A stretch of DNA of 49,469 bases from Nocardioides terrae (GCF_900112345.1 NZ_FOLB01000003.1:298409-347877), one strand, 5' to 3'; counted from the first letter of the stretch, positions 7,641 to 16,199 are shown. The notes: generated by a model not told the origin, from the letters alone. Program-made: numbers and translations.

Positions 7641-9353
7641 TCAGCCGAGCAGCGCTCGCACCGCCTCGCGTCCCGCCTGGGGGTCGGCGGCGGACAGCGC
7701 CGCCTCGGCGGCCTCGGCGCACGTCGTGGCCGTGACCGTCGCGAGCTGGGCGCCGACGGCACGGACGGCGGCCGGCGCCATCGACAGGGAGGTGACCCCC
7801 ATGCCCACCAGCGCGACGGCGAGCAGCGGGTCGGCGGCCGCCTCGCCGCACACGCCGACGGGCTTGCGGGCGTGCCGGCCGGCCTCTGCGGTGATCGCGA
7901 TGAGGTGCAGGACGGCGGGCTGCCAGGGGTCGGTGAGGTGCGCGAGGTCGGTGGCCAGCCGGTCGGCGGCCATGACGTACTGGGTCAGGTCGTTGGTGCC
8001 GATCGAGAGGAAGTCGACGACCTCCAGGAAGCGGCTGGCGAGCAGCGCCGCGCTGGGCACCTCGACCATCACCCCGGGCTTGAGCCCGCGCCCGCGGACC
8101 CGCTCGGCGAAGTCGGCCGCCTCGCCGACCGTGGCCACCATCGGCGCCATCACCCACGTGTCTGTGCCCGTGCGCCGGGCCGCCGTGGCGATGCCGTCCA
8201 GCTGGTGCTCGAGGAGCTGGGGGTTGTGCCGGGCCAGCCGGAGCCCGCGGACGCCGAGGGCCGGGTTCTCCTCGTCCTCGAGGGTCGCGAACGCGATCGG
8301 CTTGTCCGACCCCGCGTCGAGGGTCCGGACGACCACGTGATGGCCGCCGGCCGCGAACGGCTCGAGCACCCGCGAGTAGATGTCCGCCTGCTCGTCGGCG
8401 GTCGGCTCGTCGCGGCGGTCGAGGAAGCACAGCTCGGTCCGGAACAGTCCCACGCCCTCGACCGGTGCGTCGGCGGCCACCCGGGCCGACTCGCCGTCGG
8501 CGACGTTGGCGAGCAGGGTCACCCGGGTCCCATCGGCCGTGGCGGCCGGGCCGGTCCAGGCCTCGACCGCCACCCGTCGCTCGCGGTCCGCCTCGACCAG
8601 GCGGCGGGCGTCGGACTCCGAGACGCCCGGCTCGACGGTGCCGGCGGCGCCATCGACCAGGACCCGGCCACCGGGGGCTAGGCCGAGCGCGTCGGCGACG
8701 CCCACCACGCAGGGGATCCCGAGCTGGCGGGCGATGATCGCGGTGTGGCTGGTGGCTCCGCCCCGCTCGGTGACCAGCGCGAGGACGAGATCGGGCGCCA
8801 GGCTCGCCGTGTCGGCGGGTGCGAGGTCGTGGGCCACCACGATCGACGGCACCTCGGGCGGGGCGACGCCCGGCTCGGGCTCCCCCACCAGGCGGGCGAC
8901 GACCCGGCGCTCGATGTCGCGCAGGTCGGTGGCCCGCTCCGCCATCAGCCCGCCCATCGCGGTGAAGACGCCGACGAACTGCTCGACGGCGCCGCTCACA
9001 GCGGCCAGCAGGCCGTCGCCGCCCTCGAGGCGGGAGCCGACCGCCTGGCGCAGGCCCTTGTCGCGGGTCAGGCCCGCGCTCGCGGTCAGCACCTCGGCAG
9101 CGGCGCCCGAGGCCCGGGCCGCCTTGGCGGCGTACCCCTCGGCGACGGTGGCGACGGCCCGGTCGAACGCGCCGAGCGCGTCGTCCACGGTCGCGTGGCC
9201 TCCGTCGCCGTACGATGCGACCGCCTCCGGCGAGACCTCCTGGGTGACGACGAGGACGGGGCCGAACGCGAGCCCTGGGACGACCGGCGTGCCGCGGAGG
9301 ACGGGGTGCGTCGCAGTCAGGTCGGCGTTGCTAGCGATGGTGGCCATGGTCAC
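7641..9353 (-). CDS. ptsI: PTS Enzyme I (PEP-protein phosphotransferase)
   Basis: Enzyme I takes phosphate from phosphoenolpyruvate and passes it to HPr, the first step of all PTS sugar uptake. The protein is 570 residues, normal for the family. The phosphohistidine is His203 in GGATSHTAI. The PEP-binding barrel carries EVPSAALLA, FLSIGTNDLTQY and the cysteine loop VGVCGEAAADP. I prefer the GTG at 9353 because GGGAGG lies eight bases ahead; the ATG at 9347, two codons in, is spaced less well. The gene is divergent from the DeoR-fruK-ptsH operon and shares a control region with it. Its 3-prime end faces the dehydrogenase gene. Confidence 0.95.
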   Translation of the reverse strand: MTMATIASNADLTATHPVLRGTPVVPGLAFGPVLVVTQEVSPEAVASYGDGGHATVDDALGAFDRAVATVAEGYAAKAARASGAAAEVLTASAGLTRDKGLRQAVGSRLEGGDGLLAAVSGAVEQFVGVFTAMGGLMAERATDLRDIERRVVARLVGEPEPGVAPPEVPSIVVAHDLAPADTASLAPDLVLALVTERGGATSHTAIIARQLGIPCVVGVADALGLAPGGRVLVDGAAGTVEPGVSESDARRLVEADRERRVAVEAWTGPAATADGTRVTLLANVADGESARVAADAPVEGVGLFRTELCFLDRRDEPTADEQADIYSRVLEPFAAGGHHVVVRTLDAGSDKPIAFATLEDEENPALGVRGLRLARHNPQLLEHQLDGIATAARRTGTDTWVMAPMVATVGEAADFAERVRGRGLKPGVMVEVPSAALLASRFLEVVDFLSIGTNDLTQYVMAADRLATDLAHLTDPWQPAVLHLIAITAEAGRHARKPVGVCGEAAADPLLAVALVGMGVTSLSMAPAAVRAVGAQLATVTATTCAEAAEAALSAADPQAGREAVRALLG

Positions 9354-9371
9354 ATCCAAAACCTCCCGACC

Positions 9372-9419
9372 TTGACAGTCAACATATTCGGGACTAAAAC
9401 AACACAATCAAAGGTGTTG
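9372..9419 (+). promoter_or_regulatory. Promoter with overlapping operator for DeoR-fruK-ptsH
   Basis: TTGACA (9372-9377), a 17-base spacer and TAAAAC (9395-9400) form a good sigma-A-type promoter. It overlaps a palindrome, CAACAC-N8-GTGTTG (9400-9419), placed at the likely transcription start. That suggests repression of the DeoR-fruK-ptsH operon, probably by the DeoR protein itself. The same palindrome would lie at the -35 region of the divergent ptsI promoter, whose -10 may be TATGTT (minus strand, 9381-9386). Confidence 0.6.
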
Positions 9420-9451
9420 CGCGACCGCCGGCAGTGAGGAGCCCCACAGAG

Positions 9452-10219
9452 ATGTACGCCGAGGAGCGCCACCAGGCCATCGCCGAGCTGGTGGCGAGCC
9501 GGGGCAGGGTCGCGGTCACCGAGCTTGCGACCCGGTTCGACGTGACCACGGAGACCGTCCGCCGCGACCTCTCCCAGCTCGAGCGCCTCCAGCTGGTCCG
9601 CCGTGTGCACGGCGGCGCCGTCTCCCTCCGGTCGGTCACCATGCTCGAGCCGCGGCTCTCCGACCGCGACCAGGACCACACTCCGGAGAAGGACCGGATC
9701 GCGCAGGCGGCCGTGGCACTCCTGCCCCAGGGTGGCGGGACCCTGCTCATCGACGCCGGCTCCACCACCGCCCGGCTCGCGGCGCGGCTGCCGGCGACCG
9801 ACCACTGGACGGTCATCACCCACTCCGTCCCGATCGCCGCGATCCTCGCCCCGCTCCCCCACATCGAGCTGCACGTCCTGCCGGGCCGGGTCCGGACCGC
9901 GACGCAGGCGGCGGTCGGCCATGCGACGGCGCAGGCGATCACGCAGTTCCGCGCCGACCTCGCCTTCCTGGGCACCAACGGGATCTCCGTGCGGCACGGG
10001 CTGTCGACGCCGGACGCCGAGGAGGCCGCGACCAAGCGGGCCCTGGTCGAGAGCGCCCAGCGGGTCGTCGTCGTCGCCGACGCGACCAAGATCGGCCACG
10101 AGCGCGCGGTGCGGTTCGCCTCTCTCGACGAGATCGACGTCCTGGTCACCGACGACAGCATCAGTCCTGCCGATGCCCAGGCGCTCGAGGCCGCCGGCCC
10201 CGACGTGGTGAGGGCGTAG
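9452..10219 (+). CDS. DeoR-family transcriptional regulator
   Basis: A sugar-phosphate-sensing repressor of 255 residues. The N-terminal winged helix holds the classical DeoR segment (VAVTELATRFDVTTETVRRDL), followed by HGGAV. The C-terminal DeoRC domain has TLLIDAGSTT and ADLAFLGTNGIS, which bind phosphorylated sugars in relatives. I start at ATG 9452, giving the usual MYAEERHQAI; AGGAG is 11 bases ahead. A GTG at 9434 would add six residues and overlap that ribosome binding site. It is the first gene of an operon with fruK (4-base gap) and ptsH. Fructose 1-phosphate is the likely inducer by analogy with FruR regulators next to fruK. Confidence 0.9.
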   Translation: MYAEERHQAIAELVASRGRVAVTELATRFDVTTETVRRDLSQLERLQLVRRVHGGAVSLRSVTMLEPRLSDRDQDHTPEKDRIAQAAVALLPQGGGTLLIDAGSTTARLAARLPATDHWTVITHSVPIAAILAPLPHIELHVLPGRVRTATQAAVGHATAQAITQFRADLAFLGTNGISVRHGLSTPDAEEAATKRALVESAQRVVVVADATKIGHERAVRFASLDEIDVLVTDDSISPADAQALEAAGPDVVRA

Positions 10220-10223
10220 CGGC

Positions 10224-11195
10224 GTGGCCACCCTCGGACGGATCGTCACGCTGACCGCCAACCCGAGCGTCGACCGCACCGTCGCCCTGCCGGGGCCGCT
10301 GGAGCGCGGCGCCGTGCAGCGCGTCGACCACGCGACGTCGCAGGCCGGGGGGAAGGGCGTCAACATCTCGCGGGCCGCCGTCGCCGCCGGCCTGGACACC
10401 GTCGCGGTCCTCCCCGCGCTGAGCGACGACGCGTTCGTGCACGAGCTGGACGGCGCGGGCATCGCGTGCCGTACGTCGCGCCCGGCCGGCGAGATCCGGG
10501 TGAACCTCGCCCTCACCGAGCCCGACGGCACGACGACCAAGCTCAACAGCCCCGGCGCAGTCGTCGGGCCGGAGCACCTCGACGACCTCGCGGCCACCCT
10601 GGTCGAGGAGGCGGAGCGGTCGTCGTGGGCGGTGCTCGCCGGGTCGCTGCCGCCCGGTGCACCGCCGGGGTTCTACGCCGACCTCGTCCGCCGGCTCGGT
10701 GGACTCACCCGCGTCGCCGTCGACACCAGCGGCGAACCGCTCGCCGAGCTCGTCGCCGGGCTGCCCGACAGCGCACCCGACCTGCTCAAGCCGAACGCCG
10801 AGGAGCTGGCCTCGGTGACGGACACGGACGTCGCCGAGCTGGAGGCGGACCCGGCCGCAGCCGCCCGAGCCGCCCGGCTGCTGGTCGACCGCGGCGTCGG
10901 AACGGTCCTCCTCACCCTCGGCGCCGAGGGCGCCGTCCTGCTCGACCGCAGCGGCGCCTGGCACGCCCTGCCGCCGCCCACCACCGTGGTCAGCACCGTC
11001 GGCGCCGGCGACTCGAGCCTCTTCGGCTACCTGCTCGCCGAGCTCCGCGGGCTCCCCCCTGCGGACCGGCTCGCGCTCGCCGTCGCCTACGGCAGCGCAG
11101 CCGCGAGCCTGCCCGGCACCACGATCCCGACGCCCGACCACGTCACGCCCGAGGCGGTCGTGGTCCGGGCCCTCGGTGTCCATCAGCCCTCGTGA
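10224..11195 (+). CDS. fruK: 1-phosphofructokinase (PfkB family)
   Basis: A ribokinase-family sugar kinase expected to convert fructose 1-phosphate and ATP to fructose 1,6-bisphosphate. The 323-residue protein has both PfkB signatures: GGKGVNISRAAVAAG near residue 37 and STVGAGDSSLFGYL near residue 258, with the catalytic Asp in GAGD. Opening residues ITLTANPSVD-type (here VTLTANPSVDRTV) are typical of FruK. The GTG start at 10224 has GAGGG nine bases ahead. It sits between a DeoR regulator and ptsH, as in fructose operons, but there is no fructose permease (fruA) here. The related 6-phosphofructokinase/tagatose-6-phosphate kinase activities are less likely alternatives. Confidence 0.88.
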   Translation: MATLGRIVTLTANPSVDRTVALPGPLERGAVQRVDHATSQAGGKGVNISRAAVAAGLDTVAVLPALSDDAFVHELDGAGIACRTSRPAGEIRVNLALTEPDGTTTKLNSPGAVVGPEHLDDLAATLVEEAERSSWAVLAGSLPPGAPPGFYADLVRRLGGLTRVAVDTSGEPLAELVAGLPDSAPDLLKPNAEELASVTDTDVAELEADPAAAARAARLLVDRGVGTVLLTLGAEGAVLLDRSGAWHALPPPTTVVSTVGAGDSSLFGYLLAELRGLPPADRLALAVAYGSAAASLPGTTIPTPDHVTPEAVVVRALGVHQPS

Positions 11196-11218
11196 TCTCG
11201 CCCCAACGAAGGAGAACC

Positions 11219-11464
11219 ATGCCCAGCAAGTCAGTCGTCGTCGGCTCCGCCGTCGGCCTGCACGCCCGACCCGCCGCGATCATCGCCGAGGCGGTCGAGA
11301 AGCTCGGCGCCGGCGTCACCATCAACGGCGTCGACGCCGGCTCGTCGCTCATGATCATGACGCTGGGCGCCAAGAAGGGCGACACCGTCGAGGTCGCGAG
11401 CGACGACGACGCTGCCCTGGCGGAGATCGTCGCGCTCGTCGAGCGCGACCTCGACGCGGAGTAG
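11219..11464 (+). CDS. ptsH: Phosphocarrier protein HPr
   Basis: The small PTS shuttle protein that carries phosphate from Enzyme I to sugar permeases such as MtlA. The 81-residue protein has the active His15 in GLHARPAA. Ser43, in the segment GSSLMIMTLG, aligns with the regulatory Ser46 of Firmicute HPr; whether it is phosphorylated in this organism is unknown. The ATG at 11219 follows AAGGAG at good spacing. It is the last gene of the DeoR-fruK-ptsH operon, 23 bases after fruK, and is followed by a strong hairpin. Confidence 0.95.
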   Translation: MPSKSVVVGSAVGLHARPAAIIAEAVEKLGAGVTINGVDAGSSLMIMTLGAKKGDTVEVASDDDAALAEIVALVERDLDAE

Positions 11465-11497
11465 CGCGACGCTGCGGCCGCCCGGTGCGGCGGCCGG

Positions 11498-11530
11498 CCG
11501 CGACACGCCGGCGAGTACGGCGTGTCGCGG
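11498..11530. terminator. Bidirectional terminator between ptsH and HAAS gene
   Basis: A perfect 13-bp inverted repeat, CCGCGACACGCCG and CGGCGTGTCGCGG, with a seven-base loop. It lies between the ends of two convergent genes and can fold on both strands. Confidence 0.75.
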
Positions 11531-11544
11531 CTCCGGCGGCGCAG

Positions 11545-12777
11545 TCAGCGGCCCTTCGTGGCGCCGTCCGGGGTGGCCGCCGGCCGCTGCACGCTCGGCG
11601 TGATGCCCGGCAGCGACACCGGCGGCACGCTGGCCAGCGGGAAGGGTCCGATCGTGGGCGGCGTGCTGCTGGCGAAGGCGTCGACCTGCGGCAGGAACGA
11701 CTCCTGCAGCCGGGTCGCGAGCGGGTAGACGTTGCCGACCTGGGCCGCGCCGTTGGTCCAGGGGTAGGAGACCCGGGCATCGGATTCGAGCGCCGTGTAG
11801 TCCGAGCAGGTGCTGTCCACGTCGGCGCCTGCCACGACGCTCCAGCCTTGCGGCACCACGCTGTTGGCCGGGCCGCCGTCCGGGCACTCCGGGCCTCGCA
11901 CGACGCTGATCGGCTTGCCCATCTGGTCGAAGAGCTGGACACCGGTCAGCGGCTTGCCGCTGGCGTCGTAGGCGTAGATGTTGCTCACCCAGTGGCCATC
12001 GGAGTAGACGCCCGCCTGGTCGAAGATGCCGCTCTGGTCGTCGGGCCCCCCGGACTGCCCGTCGCGGTAGCCGGCGTGATAGCCCGCGTCGTAGCCGATG
12101 TCCTGACCGCGGTCGTAGCCACTGTCGGCGCTGGCCATCAACACCACCAAGTAGGGCACGGCGACGATCGCGACACCGTTGAGCACGAGCAGCACCACAC
12201 GCGCCGCCGCCCCGCGCCGACCGCCCGGCCAGAGCCGGCCGCGGCCGACCTGCACGCTGATCACGACCGCGGCGGCGAGCAGCGCCCAGGACCAGGCCGA
12301 CATCGCGGGCAACGGCTCGATCCGCCCGCCCTCGAAGAAGTAGTAGCCGACGCCGGTCATGGCGGAGAACGTCGCTGCCCCGAGCTGGATGGCCGCCCAG
12401 GCGCGGGCGACCCACCACAGCGGCCGCAGCCAGGTGAGCAGGGGCCGGGTGTCGCGCGGCAGCCGGGCGAGCACGCCGTCGGCACGGTGCCTGACCGCGT
12501 CGAGCAGTCCGTCGACCGACTCGCCGACCGGTCGCCGCCCCGGTCGCCCGGGCGACCGGACCTCCAGCCCAGCGGCCGCTCGCAGCTCCTCGGCGTACTC
12601 CGCGGGGCTGCCGAGCGCGCTCGGGCCCCGGTCCGCGACCAGCTCGGTCAGGTCGGCCTCGAGCCCGTCGGTCATCTCGGTGACCTCGTCGGGGTCGAGG
12701 TCGACGAGCTCGTGTCGCACGCGGGCCAGGAAGAGCCTGACCTCGGGGGCCACGGGACTGGTCTCGGTGGTGCTCAT
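11545..12777 (-). CDS. HAAS-domain membrane protein with GY repeats
   Basis: A 410-residue membrane protein of unknown function. The N-terminal 70 residues look like the helical HAAS domain (RHELVDLDPDEV...PAEYAEELRAA) often found with PadR regulators. Three membrane segments follow at about 120-147, 160-180 and 192-214. Just outside the last one is a tandem run of GYD/GYxxG units (SGYDRGQDIGYDAGYHAGYRDG, shown as short units GYD, GYH, GYR). The rest is a soluble domain of about 170 residues with two to three cysteines, presumably extracytoplasmic. Its ATG overlaps the padR stop by four bases (ATGA), so it is translated with and probably controlled by PadR. HAAS domains are thought to be signalling modules; the ligand is unknown. 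Confidence 0.8.
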   Translation of the reverse strand: MSTTETSPVAPEVRLFLARVRHELVDLDPDEVTEMTDGLEADLTELVADRGPSALGSPAEYAEELRAAAGLEVRSPGRPGRRPVGESVDGLLDAVRHRADGVLARLPRDTRPLLTWLRPLWWVARAWAAIQLGAATFSAMTGVGYYFFEGGRIEPLPAMSAWSWALLAAAVVISVQVGRGRLWPGGRRGAAARVVLLVLNGVAIVAVPYLVVLMASADSGYDRGQDIGYDAGYHAGYRDGQSGGPDDQSGIFDQAGVYSDGHWVSNIYAYDASGKPLTGVQLFDQMGKPISVVRGPECPDGGPANSVVPQGWSVVAGADVDSTCSDYTALESDARVSYPWTNGAAQVGNVYPLATRLQESFLPQVDAFASSTPPTIGPFPLASVPPVSLPGITPSVQRPAATPDGATKGR

Positions 12778-13115
12778 GCGCTGACCCCCTGGAAGCTCTG
12801 CTTGGTGAGAATCGTGGTGACGGTGGTGGAGAAGGCGGTCCAGTCGTCGCGCTGCTGCTTGAGCTGGGCGCGACCGGCGGGCGTGATCCCGTAGTACTTG
12901 CGGTGCGGTCCGGACTCCGAGGGCACGACGTAGGACGTCAGGGCGCCGGCCGAGTAGAGCCGGCGCAACGTCCCGTAGACCGACGCGTCGCCGACGTCGG
13001 AGAGTCCGCCGTCGCGCAGGCGGCGGACGATGTCGTAGCCGTAGGCGTCCTCGCTCTCGACGACCGCGAGCACGGTCAGGTCGAGCACTCCCTTGAGGAG
13101 CTGCGTGGTATCCAT
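12774..13115 (-). CDS. PadR-family transcriptional regulator
   Basis: A 113-residue regulator consisting of the PadR winged helix (LLKGVLDLTVLAVVESEDAYGYDIVRRL...DASVYGTLRRLYSAGAL) and a short dimerisation helix. It probably represses its own operon with the HAAS membrane protein. I start at ATG 13115, giving MDTTQLLKG as in relatives. There is no ribosome binding site, but a TAGTGT hexamer ends seven bases before the ATG, so the mRNA may be leaderless. An in-frame ATG at 13136 would add seven residues. Confidence 0.92.
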   Translation of the reverse strand: MDTTQLLKGVLDLTVLAVVESEDAYGYDIVRRLRDGGLSDVGDASVYGTLRRLYSAGALTSYVVPSESGPHRKYYGITPAGRAQLKQQRDDWTAFSTTVTTILTKQSFQGVSA

Positions 13116-13122
13116 GCGACGC

Positions 13123-13128
13123 ACACTA
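13123..13128 (-). promoter_or_regulatory. -10 box for leaderless padR mRNA
   Basis: TAGTGT on the minus strand matches TANNNT. Seven bases separate it from the padR ATG, placing the transcription start at or beside the start codon. Confidence 0.45.
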
Positions 13129-13180
13129 CTATGCATTCCGGGATACCGCGCGAGACAGAGGACCCGCGTGTCGTGGCACG

Positions 13181-13879
13181 ATGCCCCGCATGAGGCGTCT
13201 CGGTCTGCTCGTCGTCGGTCTGCTGCTCGCGACCGGCCCGGTCGGCACGCCTGCGCAGGCGGAAGGTCCGCAGGCCGGCGTACCGGCGTTCGCCGGCGCC
13301 GTGCCCGCGACCACCTCCCAGGTCGTCAGGACGATCACGAGCAGGCGCTGGTGCCACCGGGTCTACTGCACGGTGACGCAGGCCTGGCAGAAGGACGCCG
13401 GCGGCTGGCACCTCGTGCGGCAGTTCCGATCGACGATCGGATCGAGCGGCTGGGGCAAGCAGCGCGAGGGCGACCGCCGCTCGCCCGTGGGCGTCTACGG
13501 GATCAAGGTGACGTTCTCGACGGGGGCGAAGGCGCCCGGGCCGATGCCCTGGCGGCGGCGCCGGCCGACGTCGGTCGTGAGCGACGCGGCGGGGTCGAGC
13601 TACAACACCTGGCTCGAGGTCCCCGGCGTGCGCAGCGGTGACCGGCCGTCGATGCGCTGGGGCTGGGTCGTCGACTACAACCACGTCCGGCTGACGCCCG
13701 GCGACGGCACCCAGCCGGTGCCGGGCAAGGGCAGCGGGATCTTCTACCACACCTCCAGGCCGGGGCACCGCTGGGCGCCGACCGCGGGGTGCACGCAGGT
13801 CGGCAACCCGAGGGGGATGCGCTGGCTGGTGCGCTGGCTGCGCCCCGGAGCCGACCCACGAGTGGTCCAGCGGCTCTGA
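13181..13879 (+). CDS. Secreted L,D-transpeptidase-like (YkuD-fold) protein
   Basis: A 232-residue exported protein. Residues 1-27 form a signal peptide ending AQA. The mature part has the YkuD features GDRRSPVGVY (residues 97-106), His190 (FYH) and catalytic-type Cys204 in PTAGC, spaced as in L,D-transpeptidases. These enzymes crosslink or trim peptidoglycan in the cell wall. A Cys58-Cys63 pair may form a disulfide. It is shorter than mycobacterial Ldt enzymes and has no Ig-like or LysM domain, so it may be a carboxypeptidase- or catalase-like variant of the fold. The start may be ATG 13181 or 13190; neither has a clear ribosome binding site. It is divergent from padR. Confidence 0.78.
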   Translation: MPRMRRLGLLVVGLLLATGPVGTPAQAEGPQAGVPAFAGAVPATTSQVVRTITSRRWCHRVYCTVTQAWQKDAGGWHLVRQFRSTIGSSGWGKQREGDRRSPVGVYGIKVTFSTGAKAPGPMPWRRRRPTSVVSDAAGSSYNTWLEVPGVRSGDRPSMRWGWVVDYNHVRLTPGDGTQPVPGKGSGIFYHTSRPGHRWAPTAGCTQVGNPRGMRWLVRWLRPGADPRVVQRL

Positions 13880-13922
13880 GGCGCAGCCAGCGCGTCCCGG
13901 TGTCGGCCGGGTCCAGCCGGGT

Positions 13923-16070
13923 CTAGAGGGCGTACGCCGGCTCCGGCTCCTCGACGGGCGTCCCGGCGGGTGCCGCGATCCGACCGGGCCACCAGACCTT
14001 CTCGCCGAGCAGGACCAGGGCCGCCGGCAGAAGGACCTGCCGCACCAGGGTCGCGTCGAGGAGGATCGCGACGGCCAGCCCGACGCCCATCGTCTTCATC
14101 TCGAGCATGCTCAGCGTCGCGAAGATCGCGAAGACCGAGACCATGACCGCGGCGGCACTCGTGACGACGCCCGAGGTGTCGGCGATGCCACGGCTGACGG
14201 CCAGGCGCGGCGGCAGCCCGTTGAGCGCGTGCTCACGGACTCGGCTCAGCACGAACGCGTGGTAGTCCATCGAGAGGCCCACCAGGATCACCATCACGAA
14301 GAGCGGCAGCCAGTTGATGATGAAGCCCGGCGACTCGAAGCCGAGCGGTCCCTCCAGGAAGCCATGCTGGAAGACCAGCGTGAGGACGCCGAACGCGACC
14401 CCCACCGACGCCAGGTTGAGCACGCTGGTCACCAGTGCGAGAACGAGGCTGCGGAAGGCCAGGCCCATGACCAGCACGGTCAGCAGGAGCACGACGCCCA
14501 CCACCAGAGGCAGTCGGTCGTTCAGCACCTGCGTGGTGTCGTGGTCGGCGGCCGCCGACCCGCCGACGTACGCCGTCCGGTGACCCATGGCGGCCGGGAC
14601 GAGCCGGTCCCGCAGGTTGAGCACTGCGTCGTCGACCCGAGGGTCGTCGTCGGTGTAGCGCATCGTCAGGTGCAGCAGGGCGACGCTGCCGTCCTCGGCG
14701 ACCCGGATGTCGGGTGTCCCGGGCAGGAAGTCGGGCGTCTCCGACGCCGCCGCCTGCAGCTCGGTCAGCGCGGCGCGCACCTGCCGCTCCTGGCCGTGGC
14801 GGATCGGCGCCACCACGTCGGCCCCGAGCTGCTGGGACGGGAAGGCCGCCTCCATGTCCCGGTAGGTCTGGACCTGCGGGATCGACTGCGGCAGCGTCGC
14901 CAGGTTGGACTGGTGGATCTTCATGCCCAGCGCCGGGGCCGAGAGCGCCAGGACGACGAGGCCACCGGCCAGGAGAGCGGCGACGGGGTGCCGCACGACC
15001 GGAGCGAGGAGACGGGTGCTGATGCCACCGCGGCCGAGGCGACGGTTGAGCCGCCACAGCAGCGGGATGCGCGGCCGGTCGACCCAGCGGCCCAGGCCGC
15101 CGAGCAGCGCGGGGAGCACCGTGATCGACCCGATCACGGCGACGGCGACCACGACGATCGCGCCGGTGGCGAGGGAGTTGAAGGTGACGTCGCCGACGAG
15201 GTAGAGGCCGGCCATGGACGCGATCACGGCAGCGCCCGAGACCAGGATCGAGTGGCCCGAGGTCGCCGCGGCGATCTCGACGGCGTCGAGCGTGCTGCGG
15301 CCTGCGTCGCGCTCGGCCCGCGCCCGCTTGAGGAAGAACAGCGAGTAGTCGACGCCGACCGCCATGCCGATCAGCACGATCAGGCTGCTGACCGTCGGCT
15401 CGGCGTGGACGAGGTGCGAGATCGGCGCGGACAGCCCGATCGTCGCGGCGACGCTGGTGGCGCCGACGAGCACCGGGATGCCGGCTGCGATCAGGGCGCC
15501 GAAGGCGAGCAGCATCAGGATCAGGGTGATCGGCAGGCTGATCCCCTCGGCCGACGACAGGTCGTCACCCACGCGCTCGTTGATGGCGTCGTTGATGGTG
15601 ACGTCGCCCGTCTCGCGGATGTCCAGCGCGGGGTGCGCCTTCTGCACGGCGTCGGTGGCCTTCTGCAGGCCGTCCACGTCGTCGGTGTCGTCGCGCAGCT
15701 CGGCGTTGACGATCACCGCCTTGCCGTCCGGGCTGGTCACCGGGTCGGCGAGCCGGGTGACGAAGGACAGTCCGGTGGCGCGGCCGGCGAGCTCGCCGGC
15801 GGCGGCGCTCCGCTCGGCCGGCGTACCCCCGGTGATGAGGATGCTCTCGGTGTCCGGGGCGTCGAGGTCGGCGCCGCGGACGAGGGCGGCGGCCCGGCCG
15901 GAGTCACCGGTGTCGTAGTCGGCGTCGGTGGTCTGCTGGCTGGGGATGGCGGCTGCGAGGGCGACCGCGACGGCGACGAAGGCGAGCCAGCCCCCGATCG
16001 CTCGCCACGGGTGGCTGGCGCACCACCGGGCGATCCTCAGTGGAATCCCATCTCTGTTGCGTGCACTCAT
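13923..16070 (-). CDS. MMPL-family RND-type membrane transporter
   Basis: A 715-residue inner-membrane exporter of the MMPL/RND superfamily. It has two repeats, each with one membrane helix, a soluble loop and five more helices, for about twelve helices in all. The conserved GVDYSLFFLKRAR and GLSMDYHAFVLSRVRE segments hold the acidic residues of the proton relay. Actinobacterial members export lipids, pigments or drugs; the substrate here is unknown. The ATG at 16070 has AAAGGAG six bases ahead. It is divergent from a histidine kinase/response-regulator pair across 129 bp, so it may be a target of that system. Confidence 0.92.
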   Translation of the reverse strand: MSARNRDGIPLRIARWCASHPWRAIGGWLAFVAVAVALAAAIPSQQTTDADYDTGDSGRAAALVRGADLDAPDTESILITGGTPAERSAAAGELAGRATGLSFVTRLADPVTSPDGKAVIVNAELRDDTDDVDGLQKATDAVQKAHPALDIRETGDVTINDAINERVGDDLSSAEGISLPITLILMLLAFGALIAAGIPVLVGATSVAATIGLSAPISHLVHAEPTVSSLIVLIGMAVGVDYSLFFLKRARAERDAGRSTLDAVEIAAATSGHSILVSGAAVIASMAGLYLVGDVTFNSLATGAIVVVAVAVIGSITVLPALLGGLGRWVDRPRIPLLWRLNRRLGRGGISTRLLAPVVRHPVAALLAGGLVVLALSAPALGMKIHQSNLATLPQSIPQVQTYRDMEAAFPSQQLGADVVAPIRHGQERQVRAALTELQAAASETPDFLPGTPDIRVAEDGSVALLHLTMRYTDDDPRVDDAVLNLRDRLVPAAMGHRTAYVGGSAAADHDTTQVLNDRLPLVVGVVLLLTVLVMGLAFRSLVLALVTSVLNLASVGVAFGVLTLVFQHGFLEGPLGFESPGFIINWLPLFVMVILVGLSMDYHAFVLSRVREHALNGLPPRLAVSRGIADTSGVVTSAAAVMVSVFAIFATLSMLEMKTMGVGLAVAILLDATLVRQVLLPAALVLLGEKVWWPGRIAAPAGTPVEEPEPAYAL

Positions 16071-16149
16071 GTCAGGCTCCTTTCAGGCGGTGGTTCCAGC
16101 CTTGTGGAGCGACGGAGCCTTGTCGGTGGTGCACGCCCCCGGACCGAAG

Positions 16150-16165
16150 GTGGTGCCAGCACCAC
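16150..16165. promoter_or_regulatory. Palindrome between MMPL and kinase genes
   Basis: GTGGTGC-CA-GCACCAC is a perfect 7+7 palindrome in the divergent region. Its place 35 bases before the kinase start suits an operator for the NarL-type response regulator encoded downstream. No footprint-type evidence exists. Confidence 0.4.
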
Positions 16166-16199
16166 TGCGCGCCGCCTCCCGGCGCGCCAGGATGGGGGC

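Noticed and set aside
13136..13160. PadR-type operator in the padR/YkuD divergent region
   Set aside because: GTATCCCGGAATGCAT looks partly symmetric, but the arms do not match well enough to call.
14229..16199. A long plus-strand frame running into the histidine kinase gene
   Set aside because: It is antisense to the MMPL gene, and only the part from GTG 16200 looks like protein; the kinase begins there.
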